Assembly (NCBI RefSeq): GCF_001483755.1
Contig: NZ_LQBK01000041.1
Location: 1-52,560, forward strand
Direction: 5' to 3'
DNA length: 52,560 bases
DNA from: Kocuria rosea subsp. polaris
GTDB lineage: Bacteria; Actinomycetota; Actinomycetes; Actinomycetales; Micrococcaceae
Shown piece by piece: positions 42,909 to 50,768 of this stretch; positions within the stretch are counted from its first letter, which is position 1; each line of letters starts with the position of its first letter. A program made the position numbers and the translations under genes. The notes below the pieces were generated by a model. It ran no database searches and was not told the DNA's origin. It saw only the letters and a list, made by a program, of their open reading frames with translations.

Positions 42909-42950
42909 GCCCTGGGATGTTCAAAACCTGAGTTCCTTTAAAGGGCAAGA

Positions 42951-42977
42951 ATTCTTTCGGGGCAACGAGCAGGGCTG
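42951..42977 (+). repeat. Imperfect direct repeat, right copy
   Basis: Shares the 14-base core ATTCTTTCGGGGCA and the GGGCTG end with 3216-3241. It lies in the gap after gajB; nothing else was recognised in 42909-43062. Confidence 0.4.
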
Positions 42978-43062
42978 GGGGCCGCATCAAATGGATAGGA
43001 TTTGTTAAGGCTTTAGTAGTGGGGCGTTCTTAATCTTGGTCGTATGGTCGTCACTAACATTT

Positions 43063-43305
43063 TTATGTAGTGTCCATGGACTTGCTGACCCCTATGTCGT
43101 CGGCCGACTCTGCTGAGTTCGCCGAGATCGCCGAGGCGATGAGGCGGACCAGGGGGCGCTCCAGTGGATCTGCAGGATTACCGGAGATCTGCGAAGTCTC
43201 GTTCTTGACATTATCGAGCACCCATTCTGAGAGCTGCCCGGCCGGGATGACGGCCGTGTTTTCCCGAAGCCGCTGCGCGTCTTCGAGCGGCAGGGGCTCT
43301 TCCAT
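43063..43305 (-). CDS. Small acidic hypothetical protein
   Basis: 80 residues (MEEPLPLEDAQRLRENTAVIPAGQLSEWVLDNVKNE...). Soluble, acidic, no known motif. It is close behind the frameshifted gene at 43320-43606 in the same direction and may once have been its partner. No clear ribosome site. It overlaps an open frame on the other strand that has a poor Ser/Arg-rich composition. Confidence 0.45.
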   Translation of the reverse strand: MEEPLPLEDAQRLRENTAVIPAGQLSEWVLDNVKNETSQISGNPADPLERPLVRLIASAISANSAESADDIGVSKSMDTT

Positions 43306-43319
43306 GTCTTCGCCGTCAT

Positions 43320-43606
43320 TTAGGTGGTCAGTGCCGCGACGTAGCCGGCGGCCAGTGCCAGTGCCTCGCTCCATGCCGGGTGGTGGGCATGGCGGAGCTG
43401 ACCGGGGGCGAGGCTGCGCATCTCGATCCACTGTGCCGATCCTGCGGATCATGGGTTGCGGGCATCAGGTTTTGGCGTAGTACCCAGGTGGCTTCGGCCC
43501 ACCGGCCCGCGGTGGTCTCGACCATGGGGTAGTAGATAGCCGTCCATCGAGTGGTGGAGTACGGGCGGAGTTCGACGGAAAGGGCCCGGGAGGCAGAGGT
43601 ATTCAT
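43320..43606 (-). pseudogene. Frameshifted hypothetical gene
   Basis: The first part reads MNTSASRALSVELRPYSTTRWTAIYY...TWVLRQNLMPATHDP. Near 43448 the sensible reading continues in another frame as AQWIEMRSLAPGQLRHAHHPAWSEALALAAGYVAALTT and a stop at 43320. One indel would restore a protein of about 95 residues. Family unknown; it may be a sequencing error rather than decay. Confidence 0.5.
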
Positions 43607-43760
43607 GCCAACTTTCTGTTCCCGGATCGGAAAACCGTGTGCCGGTTGCGGTCTGGTCCTGAGTTGCTCAATCCGGTCTGACGAGAGCTTAACGGTGGTT
43701 CCTCAGCGTAGGCAGTGAGCCGATAACTCTCGAAGCAAGCTGACTAGTGTGACGGTGGGC

Positions 43761-43788
43761 TGTCTCGCAGGCCATGGGATGCGAGACG
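43761..43788. other. 28-bp resolvase-type crossover site (res site I-like)
   Basis: TGTCTCGCA and its complement TGCGAGACG-side arm are separated by ten bases with a central AT: exactly the 28-bp geometry of res site I of Tn3-family resolvases. Arms of the same sequence recur at 47718-47726 and 47774-47782, beside the serine recombinase gene at 47789. The transposon 43817-47693 now separates the parts. Confidence 0.6.
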
Positions 43789-43808
43789 TCTCGTCCGAGA
43801 ATTTTGCG

Positions 43809-43816
43809 CCCGCATG
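43809..43816 (+). repeat. Target site duplication, left copy
   Basis: CCCGCATG directly abuts the left transposon end and is repeated exactly at 47694-47701. Confidence 0.85.
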
Positions 43817-43992
43817 TGTGAACCGCAGTGATAAGTGGCGGTGTTCTGACAGAGCTAAATGACCGCTTCGGGGCGGGGTAGTCAGTAGCGGGCCAGCTGG
43901 TCAGCCTGGTTCGAAGTGATTGATGGTCTGGCCTGTCTCGGTCGCCGTTCCACGTTCTTCATGTCGGGGGGGATGGCTTGCTGCGCCGGGCT

Positions 43993-44247
43993 TCAGCCCA
44001 TGTCTCCGGTGCCGGCTCCTCCGCCGGCGCCCCACAGTCCGACCGAGTGGGTTTCCGGGGCAACACTGCGATCACGGGGCCCCGAGTTGTCGGCACCAGA
44101 GTTTCGGCGACGGCGTCGGTCGATGACCAGCAGGGCAATGCACAACAGGGCGAGGACTGCGATCACCGTCAGAAAGACCCAGCTGGAGGAAGCGGTGGCA
44201 GTCGTGGCGGAGGGAAGCAGGGGCAACATGGCGGACTCCTTCGTCAT
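43993..44247 (-). CDS. Small single-helix membrane protein
   Basis: 84 residues: short exported N-terminus, one membrane helix (SSWVFLTVIAVLALLCIALLVI), then RRRRR and a disordered Gly-rich tail. The arginine cluster predicts N-out topology. It is the only passenger gene of the transposon; function unknown. About 160 bases separate it from tniB. Confidence 0.5.
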   Translation of the reverse strand: MTKESAMLPLLPSATTATASSSWVFLTVIAVLALLCIALLVIDRRRRRNSGADNSGPRDRSVAPETHSVGLWGAGGGAGTGDMG

Positions 44248-44404
44248 CGCGTGCCTTCAGGGTAGAACGTCAAAGGACTTGGCGATAGGAAACTTCCACT
44301 GCAACGTCGGAGCCGTACCGACGGGACGTGCCCGAGACGAATGGTGCGCAGTGGGCAGCAGGGACTCTGGGATGGCGGGCTGCCTTGGTGGCCCACTCCG
44401 CTGC

Positions 44405-45325
44405 TCAGTGGCCGATGAGGAGTGCGTCGCGGGCGGCTTCGACGACTTCTGGGGTGACGGTCTCGAGCTGGTTGATGTCCAGGATGCGTTTGATCTGGGT
44501 GAGGAGGCGGTCGACGAGGCGGAAGTTGCCGCCGGTGATCCGGGCGATGGTGGCGATCGCGACCGTGCGGGTGAACTCGTCGCCGTCGGCCAGTCCATCG
44601 GTGTGCCAGCGACGGGCCAGGACGGCGGTGAGCTCTTCGGGGGTGAGCTGGCGGTATTCGTGGGCGAAGCCCACACGGCTGTAGAGCTGGGGGTAGCGTC
44701 CCAGGCGCTTGTCGATGCCGGGCATCCCGATGAGGATCACCCCGATGGTATGGCGGTCGTAGTAGTCGCGGACCTGTTCCAGTCCGGTGGTCTTGAGCCG
44801 GTCGGCCTCGTCGATGATGAGCAGCTCGGTGAGCCCGGAGGAGCGCGAGTCGGGGTGCACAAAAGGGTCGACGCGGCCGTGGCGGTGGTAGTCGATGGCG
44901 TAGGAGATCTGCTGGCAGGCCCGCGGCAGGGCTTGGTCGACCTGTCGGGGGCTGGCGGTGACGGTCGGGGTCCACAGCGCGGTGCGGGCCTGGAGGACTT
45001 GTTCGGGGATGGGGCCGGGGTCGCGGTCCTCGCCCAGGTCTCGTTGCCACTGCTCCCATTGCGAGGCCCCGGCGTAGTGGCGGGCCGAGAGTGTCTTGCC
45101 GACCCCAGGTGGGCCCCAGCACAGGCCGATGTAGCGGTGGGTGCGGACGGTGTCGGCGAACTCGGTGAAGCGGCGGTGCTCGCGGGTGGGCAGGAACGGC
45201 GGTGAGCCCGGGGGCGGGGGTGAGGTGAGCCCGTTGATCTCCCCGAACGTGCCGGAGAGGAAGCGCCGGCCGTCGTCGCCCTTGCCCAACAGGCTGCGGG
45301 AGGAGTCGGGATCAGTCGGTGGCAT
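44405..45325 (-). CDS. tniB: TniB-like AAA+ ATPase transposition regulator
   Basis: 306 residues. Walker A GPPGVGKT (about 91-98), Walker B ELLIIDEADRL, sensor region GVILIGMPGIDKRL and the lid ITGGNFRLVDRLLTQIKRIL. TniB/MuB/IstB-type ATPases select the target and activate the transposase. ATG 45325 overlaps the tniA stop region by 14 bases, indicating coupled translation. Confidence 0.82.
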   Translation of the reverse strand: MPPTDPDSSRSLLGKGDDGRRFLSGTFGEINGLTSPPPPGSPPFLPTREHRRFTEFADTVRTHRYIGLCWGPPGVGKTLSARHYAGASQWEQWQRDLGEDRDPGPIPEQVLQARTALWTPTVTASPRQVDQALPRACQQISYAIDYHRHGRVDPFVHPDSRSSGLTELLIIDEADRLKTTGLEQVRDYYDRHTIGVILIGMPGIDKRLGRYPQLYSRVGFAHEYRQLTPEELTAVLARRWHTDGLADGDEFTRTVAIATIARITGGNFRLVDRLLTQIKRILDINQLETVTPEVVEAARDALLIGH

Positions 45326-46769
45326 AGGTCCGCAACCGGTGTCGGGGCGCCCGATCCACCGGCGGGTCAGCCGGTGGGCCCGGAACCGGGGCGGGTGGTG
45401 GTGCCCAGCGGTCGTCGGCGGGCAGGGCGTCGGCGAGGCTGCGCCGGGCGCGCAGCTGCTGCTTGAGCTCCTTGCGGCGTGCGCTCCGGGCCTGCTGGAG
45501 CTGCTGGAGGGTGATGGTCTCGGCGGCCAGTTCGGGGGCGATCGCCCGGCACAGGTAGGTGTCCTGGTGGTAGACGCGCACCTCGCCGGCGTCACGGGGG
45601 TCGTAGCGGATGGTCACCGTCTCACCGACGTAGGCGGCCAGCACTGGACAGATGTAGCGGGTGCCGTGAAAGCGGATGCCGTCGCGCTGGACGATGCGGG
45701 TGGTCGCGGCGGTGAGCAGCAGCAGGTCGAGGTCCTCGCCCCGGGCCGGGGTGCGCGGGATCCACCCGGCCCCGATCCAGCGGGCGGCCGGGGCCTGTCC
45801 GGTCTCGGAGTGCACCCGGGCGTGGTAGTCCTCGATGAGATAGCGCTGGACCACTGCGTCGAGCTGCTCCAGGCTCAGGGCCGGTGGTGAGGTGGGGGTG
45901 CCGCCGGTGCCGTGGGGGATGTGTCCGGGCAGGTGTGGGAGTACCTCGGTGGTGATGGTGCCGTAGAAGCGTTCGATCTTCCCTCTCCCCTGCGGGACCC
46001 CGACGCGGGAGTGGATGAGCCGGATGTGGGTGTCCAGGCAGACCCGCTCGAGCCGGGTGCTGGTGAAGTCGGCCCCGTGGTCGCTGTAGAGCACCTCGGG
46101 CAGCCCCTGGACCGGCCAGGCCGGGTCGGGCTTGGCCCGCACGGCCTGGTGCAGGGCCAGGGCGGTCTGCTCCGCATTCGGGGCGCCGGTGAAGACGGTG
46201 TAGCCGGCGACCGCGCGGGAGTAGTCGTCGAGGATCACGCTCAGCCACGGCCGCACCGGGCGCCCCCGATGGTCGAGGATCGCCACGTCGAGCAGGGTGT
46301 GATCGGCCTGCCACTGCTCATTGGGCCTCACCGTCGTCCGGCGGTGCACCAGTTCGAACCGGTCCCGGTAGGCGGTGTCCCCTTCCAGGGCCAGGGTGCG
46401 CAGCCCGGGATCGATGGCGGCGATCACGCTGCGCACGCTCGAGTAGCTCGGTGGGACCCAGCCGCGCTCCGGGGCCAGATCGCACACCCGGCGGTGGATG
46501 AACGTGGTCGTCGGTGCCGGCCGGCGCAGCGCCAGGGCCTCGATCACCGCGATCAGCTCCTCCGGCAGCCGACGGTGGCCGCGGTCGCTGCGGACCCGGC
46601 GTTCCAGACCGGCCGCGGAGGAGTCCGCCCGGTACTCGGCGGCCCAGCGCTGCAGGGTGCGGACCGAGACGTGGGCGTGGGCGGCGAGCCGGGTCAGCGG
46701 CACCCCGTCGTCGAGGTGCTGGCGCAACAGTGCCGCTTTCTCCTGCGGACTCAGCTGCACCACCACCAT
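45312..46769 (-). CDS. tniA: TniA-like DDE transposase
   Basis: 485 residues. An N-terminal HTH (LTRLAAHAHVSVRTLQRWAAEYR) is followed by the rve core with catalytic Asp in QWQADHTLLDV, Asp in LYSDHGADF and Glu in GKIERFYG. The Mu-type C-terminal beta-barrel (GIRFHGTRYICPVLAAYVGETVTIRYDPRDAGEVRVY) follows. All three catalytic residues are present. ATG 46769 is preferred to GTG 46772. It starts 13 bases after the tniR stop. Confidence 0.88.
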   Translation of the reverse strand: MVVVQLSPQEKAALLRQHLDDGVPLTRLAAHAHVSVRTLQRWAAEYRADSSAAGLERRVRSDRGHRRLPEELIAVIEALALRRPAPTTTFIHRRVCDLAPERGWVPPSYSSVRSVIAAIDPGLRTLALEGDTAYRDRFELVHRRTTVRPNEQWQADHTLLDVAILDHRGRPVRPWLSVILDDYSRAVAGYTVFTGAPNAEQTALALHQAVRAKPDPAWPVQGLPEVLYSDHGADFTSTRLERVCLDTHIRLIHSRVGVPQGRGKIERFYGTITTEVLPHLPGHIPHGTGGTPTSPPALSLEQLDAVVQRYLIEDYHARVHSETGQAPAARWIGAGWIPRTPARGEDLDLLLLTAATTRIVQRDGIRFHGTRYICPVLAAYVGETVTIRYDPRDAGEVRVYHQDTYLCRAIAPELAAETITLQQLQQARSARRKELKQQLRARRSLADALPADDRWAPPPAPVPGPPADPPVDRAPRHRLRTYATD

Positions 46770-46782
46770 CACCCCACGGGGA

Positions 46783-47421
46783 TCAGTCCACCGGACCGCG
46801 GTCGGGCTCGGGTTCGGCGGCGGTGACCGGTCCGGCCGTCACCGGCTCCGGGGGCCGCGGCGGGAGGTGGCGGTACAGGGTGGTGCGGGTGATCCCGGTC
46901 TTGGCCACGATCTCGGCCATCGTGTGCCCGGCCTCGCGCAGGTGCGCGGCATAGGCCAGCTTGTCCCGGTCCACCACCGAGGGCCGCCCGATCCGCCGAC
47001 CCTTGGCCGTGGCCACCGATCGGGCGTGGGCGGCGCGCTCGAGGGTGTAGGTGCGTTCCATCTGTCCGAACAACGCCAGCAGCACCACCGCCAGCTGCGC
47101 CATCGGATCGTTCGGGTTGGTGGAGTCCACCTTGATCGGGTCCGCCAGGTTGCGCACCCCCACCCCCCGCTCGGCGAGGTCGTGGATGAGGTTCAGGGTG
47201 TCGCGCACGGTGCGTCCGAGCCGGTCCAGGGTGTGCACCACGATCACGTCGCCCTCCCGAGCGTAGGCCAGCGCCGCGGCCAGCCCGGGACGCTCCGTGG
47301 TGGCCCCGGACTTCTTGTCGACATAGATCCGCTCGGCGGCGATCCCGACCTGCCGGAGGGCGTCGATCTGCCGATCGAGGTCCTGTTTGGCCGTCGAGAC
47401 CCGCGCGTACCCCAATTCCAT
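46783..47421 (-). CDS. tniR: TniR-like serine resolvase
   Basis: 212 residues. The catalytic Ser is in GYARVSTAKQDLDRQ, with YVDKKSGATTERPGL, VVHTLDRLGRTVRD and a C-terminal HTH (GHTMAEIVAKTGITRTTLYRHL). It resolves cointegrates formed by TniA/TniB. First gene of the tniR-tniA-tniB operon; res should lie in the gap to the right inverted repeat. Confidence 0.85.
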   Translation of the reverse strand: MELGYARVSTAKQDLDRQIDALRQVGIAAERIYVDKKSGATTERPGLAAALAYAREGDVIVVHTLDRLGRTVRDTLNLIHDLAERGVGVRNLADPIKVDSTNPNDPMAQLAVVLLALFGQMERTYTLERAAHARSVATAKGRRIGRPSVVDRDKLAYAAHLREAGHTMAEIVAKTGITRTTLYRHLPPRPPEPVTAGPVTAAEPEPDRGPVD

Positions 47422-47429
47422 GGGCCCAG

Positions 47430-47453
47430 CGTACCGGAAGTCGGTTCCGTACG
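47430..47453. other. Candidate internal res half-site pair of the transposon
   Basis: CGTACCGGAA and TTCCGTACG form a near-palindrome nine bases upstream of the tniR start. It is the only clear inverted repeat between tniR and the right terminal repeat and is the best candidate for a resolvase site or tni operator. Confidence 0.4.
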
Positions 47454-47693
47454 ACCTAGATGGCACTGATTTCCAGGCCTAACTTCTGGCACTCGAATCC
47501 ATATCCATAGTCCCCGAACATAGAACTCGACGCCGAGCGTCCCAGTACCTAGGAAGTGGGACGGTCGCCCGCGGCCGGTCAACCCGTTGATTACCTCGAG
47601 CTCGGCCGGTCCGACGACTCCGATCGAAAGGCAAGACCTCGATGCCGCCGTTTAGCTCTGTCACAACACCGCCACTTGTCGCTGCGGTTCACA

Positions 47694-47701
47694 CCCGCAT
47701 G
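47694..47701 (+). repeat. Target site duplication, right copy
   Basis: CCCGCATG, identical to 43809-43816. Confidence 0.85.
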
Positions 47702-47717
47702 ATTCCGCGGTGGAGTG

Positions 47718-47782
47718 TGTCTCACATCCTTGTGCTTTATCCGTACCCGTAGAATCGGATACTCAACGTTAGTTGCGAGACA
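47718..47782. other. Further recombinase half-sites upstream of the serine recombinase
   Basis: TGTCTCACA (47718-47726) and TGCGAGACA (47774-47782) match the arms of the 28-bp site at 43761-43788. Together, with the transposon removed, they resemble the accessory subsites of a res region in front of a resolvase gene. Confidence 0.5.
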
Positions 47783-47788
47783 GATTGG

Positions 47789-48388
47789 GTGGACGTGGGG
47801 AAGTTGATCGGGTATGCACGCGTGTCAACACGACAACAGGATGCGGACCGTCAAGTGTCTGATCTCTTGGCCGCCGGCGTGCGGCGCGATGACATCTACG
47901 TGGACAGTGGAGTGTCTGGTGGGCGTGCTTCCCGTCCGCAGTTCGACCAGGCGGTCACTGCGCTCGAGGAGGGTGACACGTTGGTCATCACCACGCTGGA
48001 CCGTCTGGGGCGGTCGACGCAGAACATGCTGGCCTTCGCTGAGGCGCTGCGGGGGAGAGGTGCCGGGCTGCGGGTGCTGAACCTGGGTGGGGGAGACGTG
48101 GACACGGCGACCCCGATGGGCTCGATGGTCTTCACCGTGATGGCTGCCTTGGCTCAGATGGAGCTGGAGATCAAGCGGGAGCGGATCACCGACTCGGTGG
48201 CCAAGCGCCGTGCTGCCGGCAAGGACCTCGGCGGGCGGCGTCAGACCTTCACGGATTCCCAGATTCGCAACGCGCTACGGCTCATTGAGGGCGGGGAGCT
48301 GGCCACCCAGGTCGCTCGCGACCTCGGCATGTCGAGAGCCACGCTCTACCGGCGGATCCGTGAGCTGCCGCAAGCGACGACGATCTGA
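47789..48388 (+). CDS. Serine recombinase (resolvase/invertase family)
   Basis: 199 residues. The catalytic Ser is in GYARVSTRQQDADRQV, with YVDSGVSGGRASRPQFD, VITTLDRLGRSTQN, AQMELEIKRERITDSVAKRRAAGKDLGGRR and a C-terminal Hin-type HTH (ATQVARDLGMSRATLYRRIRE). Complete. It differs from TniR and is probably the resolvase of the host plasmid or an older transposon, acting at the res-like sites upstream. GTG 47789 is used; GTG 47795 is possible. Nothing further was recognised in 48389-48623. Confidence 0.83.
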   Translation: MDVGKLIGYARVSTRQQDADRQVSDLLAAGVRRDDIYVDSGVSGGRASRPQFDQAVTALEEGDTLVITTLDRLGRSTQNMLAFAEALRGRGAGLRVLNLGGGDVDTATPMGSMVFTVMAALAQMELEIKRERITDSVAKRRAAGKDLGGRRQTFTDSQIRNALRLIEGGELATQVARDLGMSRATLYRRIRELPQATTI

Positions 48389-48623
48389 GGACGCTTGGAC
48401 TGCTGGAACCCATGATGCATATGTCGTACCTGAGCGGGCATTTCAGCGGGCGGGGTATACGGGCATCAACTCCACCTGGTTTCTTCCGCCGACACCATCG
48501 CTGAGGCTTGGAGCAGCAGGGGTCCCTCTTCCGTGCGTCACGAGGCGCCGAAACTAAGCCATGCTTCCCATGGTCGGGCGCTTTTTTGCAGTGCCTGTCA
48601 TCCCGGTTACCTGAGTGTCGGGC

Positions 48624-48986
48624 TCACATGCCATCGAATGGTCGATATCGCTTTGCGACTGCGTCGATGGGTTTTTGCGGTTCGGGAAGAACAGCAGTGG
48701 GTCCACGCCCAGGCCGGTAATCCATGCCCCTAGAGGGAAAACTGTCGTTGGACCCCGGCAACCCCACGTACCAAGCCGCCCCAGTCCTGAGTTCCCATAC
48801 GGTGACTAGCCCATCCCAATGCAGCTTCCGTGCCGAGAGGATGAGTCCGGCCAGTATTAGGGCCGCACCAGCGATCAAGATCCAGTCGTGTGCGTTCGCC
48901 TGGGGAAACTGAATCAAGCCAAACACTAGAAGACCCGCAGCTGATACGCCGTATACCCACCGGGTTGAAATCTGAAGTGACTCCAA
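48624..48986 (-). CDS. Small membrane protein, possibly truncated by an IS
   Basis: About 120 residues from TTG 48986. Two helices (VYGVSAAGLLVFGLIQF; WILIAGAALILAGLILSA) are followed by a soluble tail of doubtful quality after about residue 90. The IS3 remnant begins within some 30 bases of the start, so the original N-terminus may be lost. Confidence 0.4.
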   Translation of the reverse strand: MESLQISTRWVYGVSAAGLLVFGLIQFPQANAHDWILIAGAALILAGLILSARKLHWDGLVTVWELRTGAAWYVGLPGSNDSFPSRGMDYRPGRGPTAVLPEPQKPIDAVAKRYRPFDGM

Positions 48987-49009
48987 TCCGTCGGACTCCT
49001 TCAGGTTTG

Positions 49010-49665
49010 GCAGGAGTCAAAGGAGGAGCCCCTGATGGATCGAGTGAGCAATTACCCACCGAAGTTCCGCGATCAGGCCGGTGTGCCGGTGTTGAAAGGC
49101 AACATTGGGGTGCGCGACGTCGTCCGGGCGCTGGTCAGCAGATACAAGACGCTGGGGGACTGGGTGACGAATGCCCGCCGGGGTCGTGCTGCCGGCTCAG
49201 CTGCCTTGAGCAGCGACGAGCGGCTCGAGCTGGCCCGGTTGCGGCGAAAGGTCACGGAGCTCGAGGTGGAGAAGGGGGTCCTCTTAATAGCCGCGGTCGT
49301 TATCGTCTGAGGACAGTCGATCGGCTCCCTGGCGAAACCGTTGGAGATCATGGATGCTTCAGGAGACCGCTACGGGGTCCGTCGGCTGTGATGGGTACTG
49401 GGCGTCTCGAAGACGGTCTACTCCGGACACCGAGGACGCGACGAAGGCGCCGCGACGAGTGACTGGTCTAACGCGGGCGATACCCAAACAGCCCGTTCAA
49501 CCGGGGCCGAGCAGTGTCGCGTCTACGGTGCTCGCCGACTCACTGCGGAGCTAGGCCACCGCGGGCACCGGTGGAATCGCAAGAAGGTGGCTCGGCTGAT
49601 GCGCGTGGCAGGCGTCGAGGGCATCCATCGGCGCCACCGCAGCAAGTACGGCAGGATACATTGTT
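49010..49665 (+). mobile_element. Degenerate IS3-family element
   Basis: The 49035-49310 frame encodes a worn OrfA (MDRVSNYPPKFRDQ..., ELARLRRKVTELEVEKGVLL leucine-zipper region). Fragments of OrfB survive in several frames, for example QCRVYGARRLTAELG and KKVARLMRVAGVEGIHRRHRSKYG at 49510-49660. The element stops abruptly at 49665, and the DDE catalytic core is missing. Inactive. Confidence 0.75.
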
Positions 49666-49666
49666 T

Positions 49667-50002
49667 CTAATAAATAAAAATTGAAGCTATCGCGGTAACT
49701 AATAATAGTATTGCTCCTAGAAGAAGAAGGGGTGAGTATTTTTTGAATATACCCAATACTTCGTCAGTGGTTGCACTTCTGTCGAAAGACTGCAAGTAAT
49801 GTACTGTTGATTCCGTGGGGCCCCAACCTCGATTAAACGTAAGAAATGCCAATAAGTATACTAAAAATCCTCCGGATAGAACCCATGTAGACTCATTGTT
49901 GTCACCCTGCCATTCAGTTCCGGAGAAAACGAAGATCAAGGCTGCAATTGCAATTAGAAGAAATGTGCCAAACGTTAACAATGTAAAATGCCTTGCATTC
50001 AT
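49667..50002 (-). CDS. AT-rich three-helix membrane protein
   Basis: 111 residues with helices at about 5-27, 43-58 and 91-110 (FTLLTFGTFLLIAIAALIFVF; VLSGGFLVYLLAFLTF; LLLLGAILLLVTAIASIFIY). Codon use is far more AT-rich than anywhere else except gajAB. It begins four bases after the stop of a 42-codon gene for a glycine-rich peptide, forming a two-gene unit. An immunity or export role for the peptide is an inference. The IS3 remnant abuts its stop codon. Confidence 0.6.
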   Translation of the reverse strand: MNARHFTLLTFGTFLLIAIAALIFVFSGTEWQGDNNESTWVLSGGFLVYLLAFLTFNRGWGPTESTVHYLQSFDRSATTDEVLGIFKKYSPLLLLGAILLLVTAIASIFIY

Positions 50003-50006
50003 AAAG

Positions 50007-50135
50007 TCATCGCATTCTGCTTTTTAGGTTGTTAGATGCTGTGAATTCAGGTGCCATGCCGAAAGCAGGAGCACCTAGACCGGCTGATCCTTGGAAGTCT
50101 GATCTGCCTCCGCCACCAGCTGTTATATAAGTCAT
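50007..50135 (-). CDS. Glycine-rich 42-residue peptide, bacteriocin-like
   Basis: The peptide begins MTYITAGGGGRSDFQG and continues SAGLGAPAFGMAPEFTA, ending in a basic tail (SRMR). A clear GGAGG lies six bases before the ATG. It is AT-rich like the membrane gene just downstream. Small Gly/Ala-rich peptides paired with a small membrane protein are typical of class II bacteriocin or peptide-toxin/immunity units; no known family was recognised. Confidence 0.5.
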   Translation of the reverse strand: MTYITAGGGGRSDFQGSAGLGAPAFGMAPEFTASNNLKSRMR

Positions 50136-50193
50136 TTGTTGCCTCCGACTCGGCTCCCGAAGTTTTGCCCACCTTTTCTGCAATGTAAAAGTC

Positions 50194-50286
50194 TTACTCC
50201 GTCAGCCAGAAAGCGAAAGCGCCGATCAGAACGAGCCAGGCAGAGGCGAAGTAGGACATACCTATCAAGCTTCGACGTTCCCTCAC
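50194..50286 (-). CDS. Possible 30-residue membrane peptide or gene remnant
   Basis: GTG 50286 to TAA 50194 encodes RERRSLIGMSYFASAWLVLIG... with one helix. The frame stays open upstream to about 50353 with protein-like sequence (DRQEQIQKQDLSVDNGRLTV) but no start codon, so it may be a truncated gene. No ribosome site. Nothing else was recognised in 50287-50511. Confidence 0.3.
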   Translation of the reverse strand: MRERRSLIGMSYFASAWLVLIGAFAFWLTE

Positions 50287-50511
50287 GGTTAGTCGCCCAT
50301 TGTCAACTGAAAGGTCTTGCTTTTGTATCTGTTCCTGTCTATCAGTGGAGGCATTCCAGCACTAGCCACATGTTTGCGGACGCAAGCGGTTTGCCGCGAG
50401 CTGCGTTGCAGCTGGGGTTCCCGTTTGCGCTGGGAGTCTGCCCGGCGAGTCGGGTGGCAAGGGGTTCTGGAGGCCGATGTTAGGCTTCGCGAACTCAACG
50501 GAAGTGATGTC

Positions 50512-50697
50512 ATGCACACCAAAGTCCGAGTCGCAGCGATCGTCGTTCTCCTTCTCGCTCTAGGCCTGTTCGCCATCACTGAATGGCTGCCCGCCCTCCT
50601 CTTTCTCCCCGCAGCAGGAGGTGCACTCCTGCTGAACGAGACCGGGATGCTCACACCTGGGCGGCCCCGTAACGACAGGGACCGCCCACGCTCCTGA
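50512..50697 (+). CDS. Small two-helix membrane protein
   Basis: 61 residues. One or two short helices (VAAIVVLLLALGLFAITEW; LPALLFLPAAGGALLL) are followed by a basic tail (PGRPRNDRDRPRS). GGAAG about nine bases before the ATG. Probably chromosomal; function unknown. Confidence 0.5.
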   Translation: MHTKVRVAAIVVLLLALGLFAITEWLPALLFLPAAGGALLLNETGMLTPGRPRNDRDRPRS

Positions 50698-50768
50698 TCG
50701 TCGCGGGTCCATGGGCATCGGCACGTGCAGTTGGGGGTGATGCCCGGGCGGCGTCCGAGGCTACGACG

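Larger units (their letters stand above)
43817..47693. mobile_element. Tn402/Tn5053-like TniR-TniA-TniB transposon, 3877 bp
   Basis: 43-base terminal inverted repeats (43817-43859 and 47651-47693, 40 matches) begin TGTGAACCGCAG at both ends. The element is flanked by a perfect 8-bp duplication, CCCGCATG. It carries, all on the minus strand, tniR, tniA and tniB plus a small membrane-protein gene. No TniQ was found. Complete ends and genes suggest recent, possibly still active, transposition. Confidence 0.85.
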
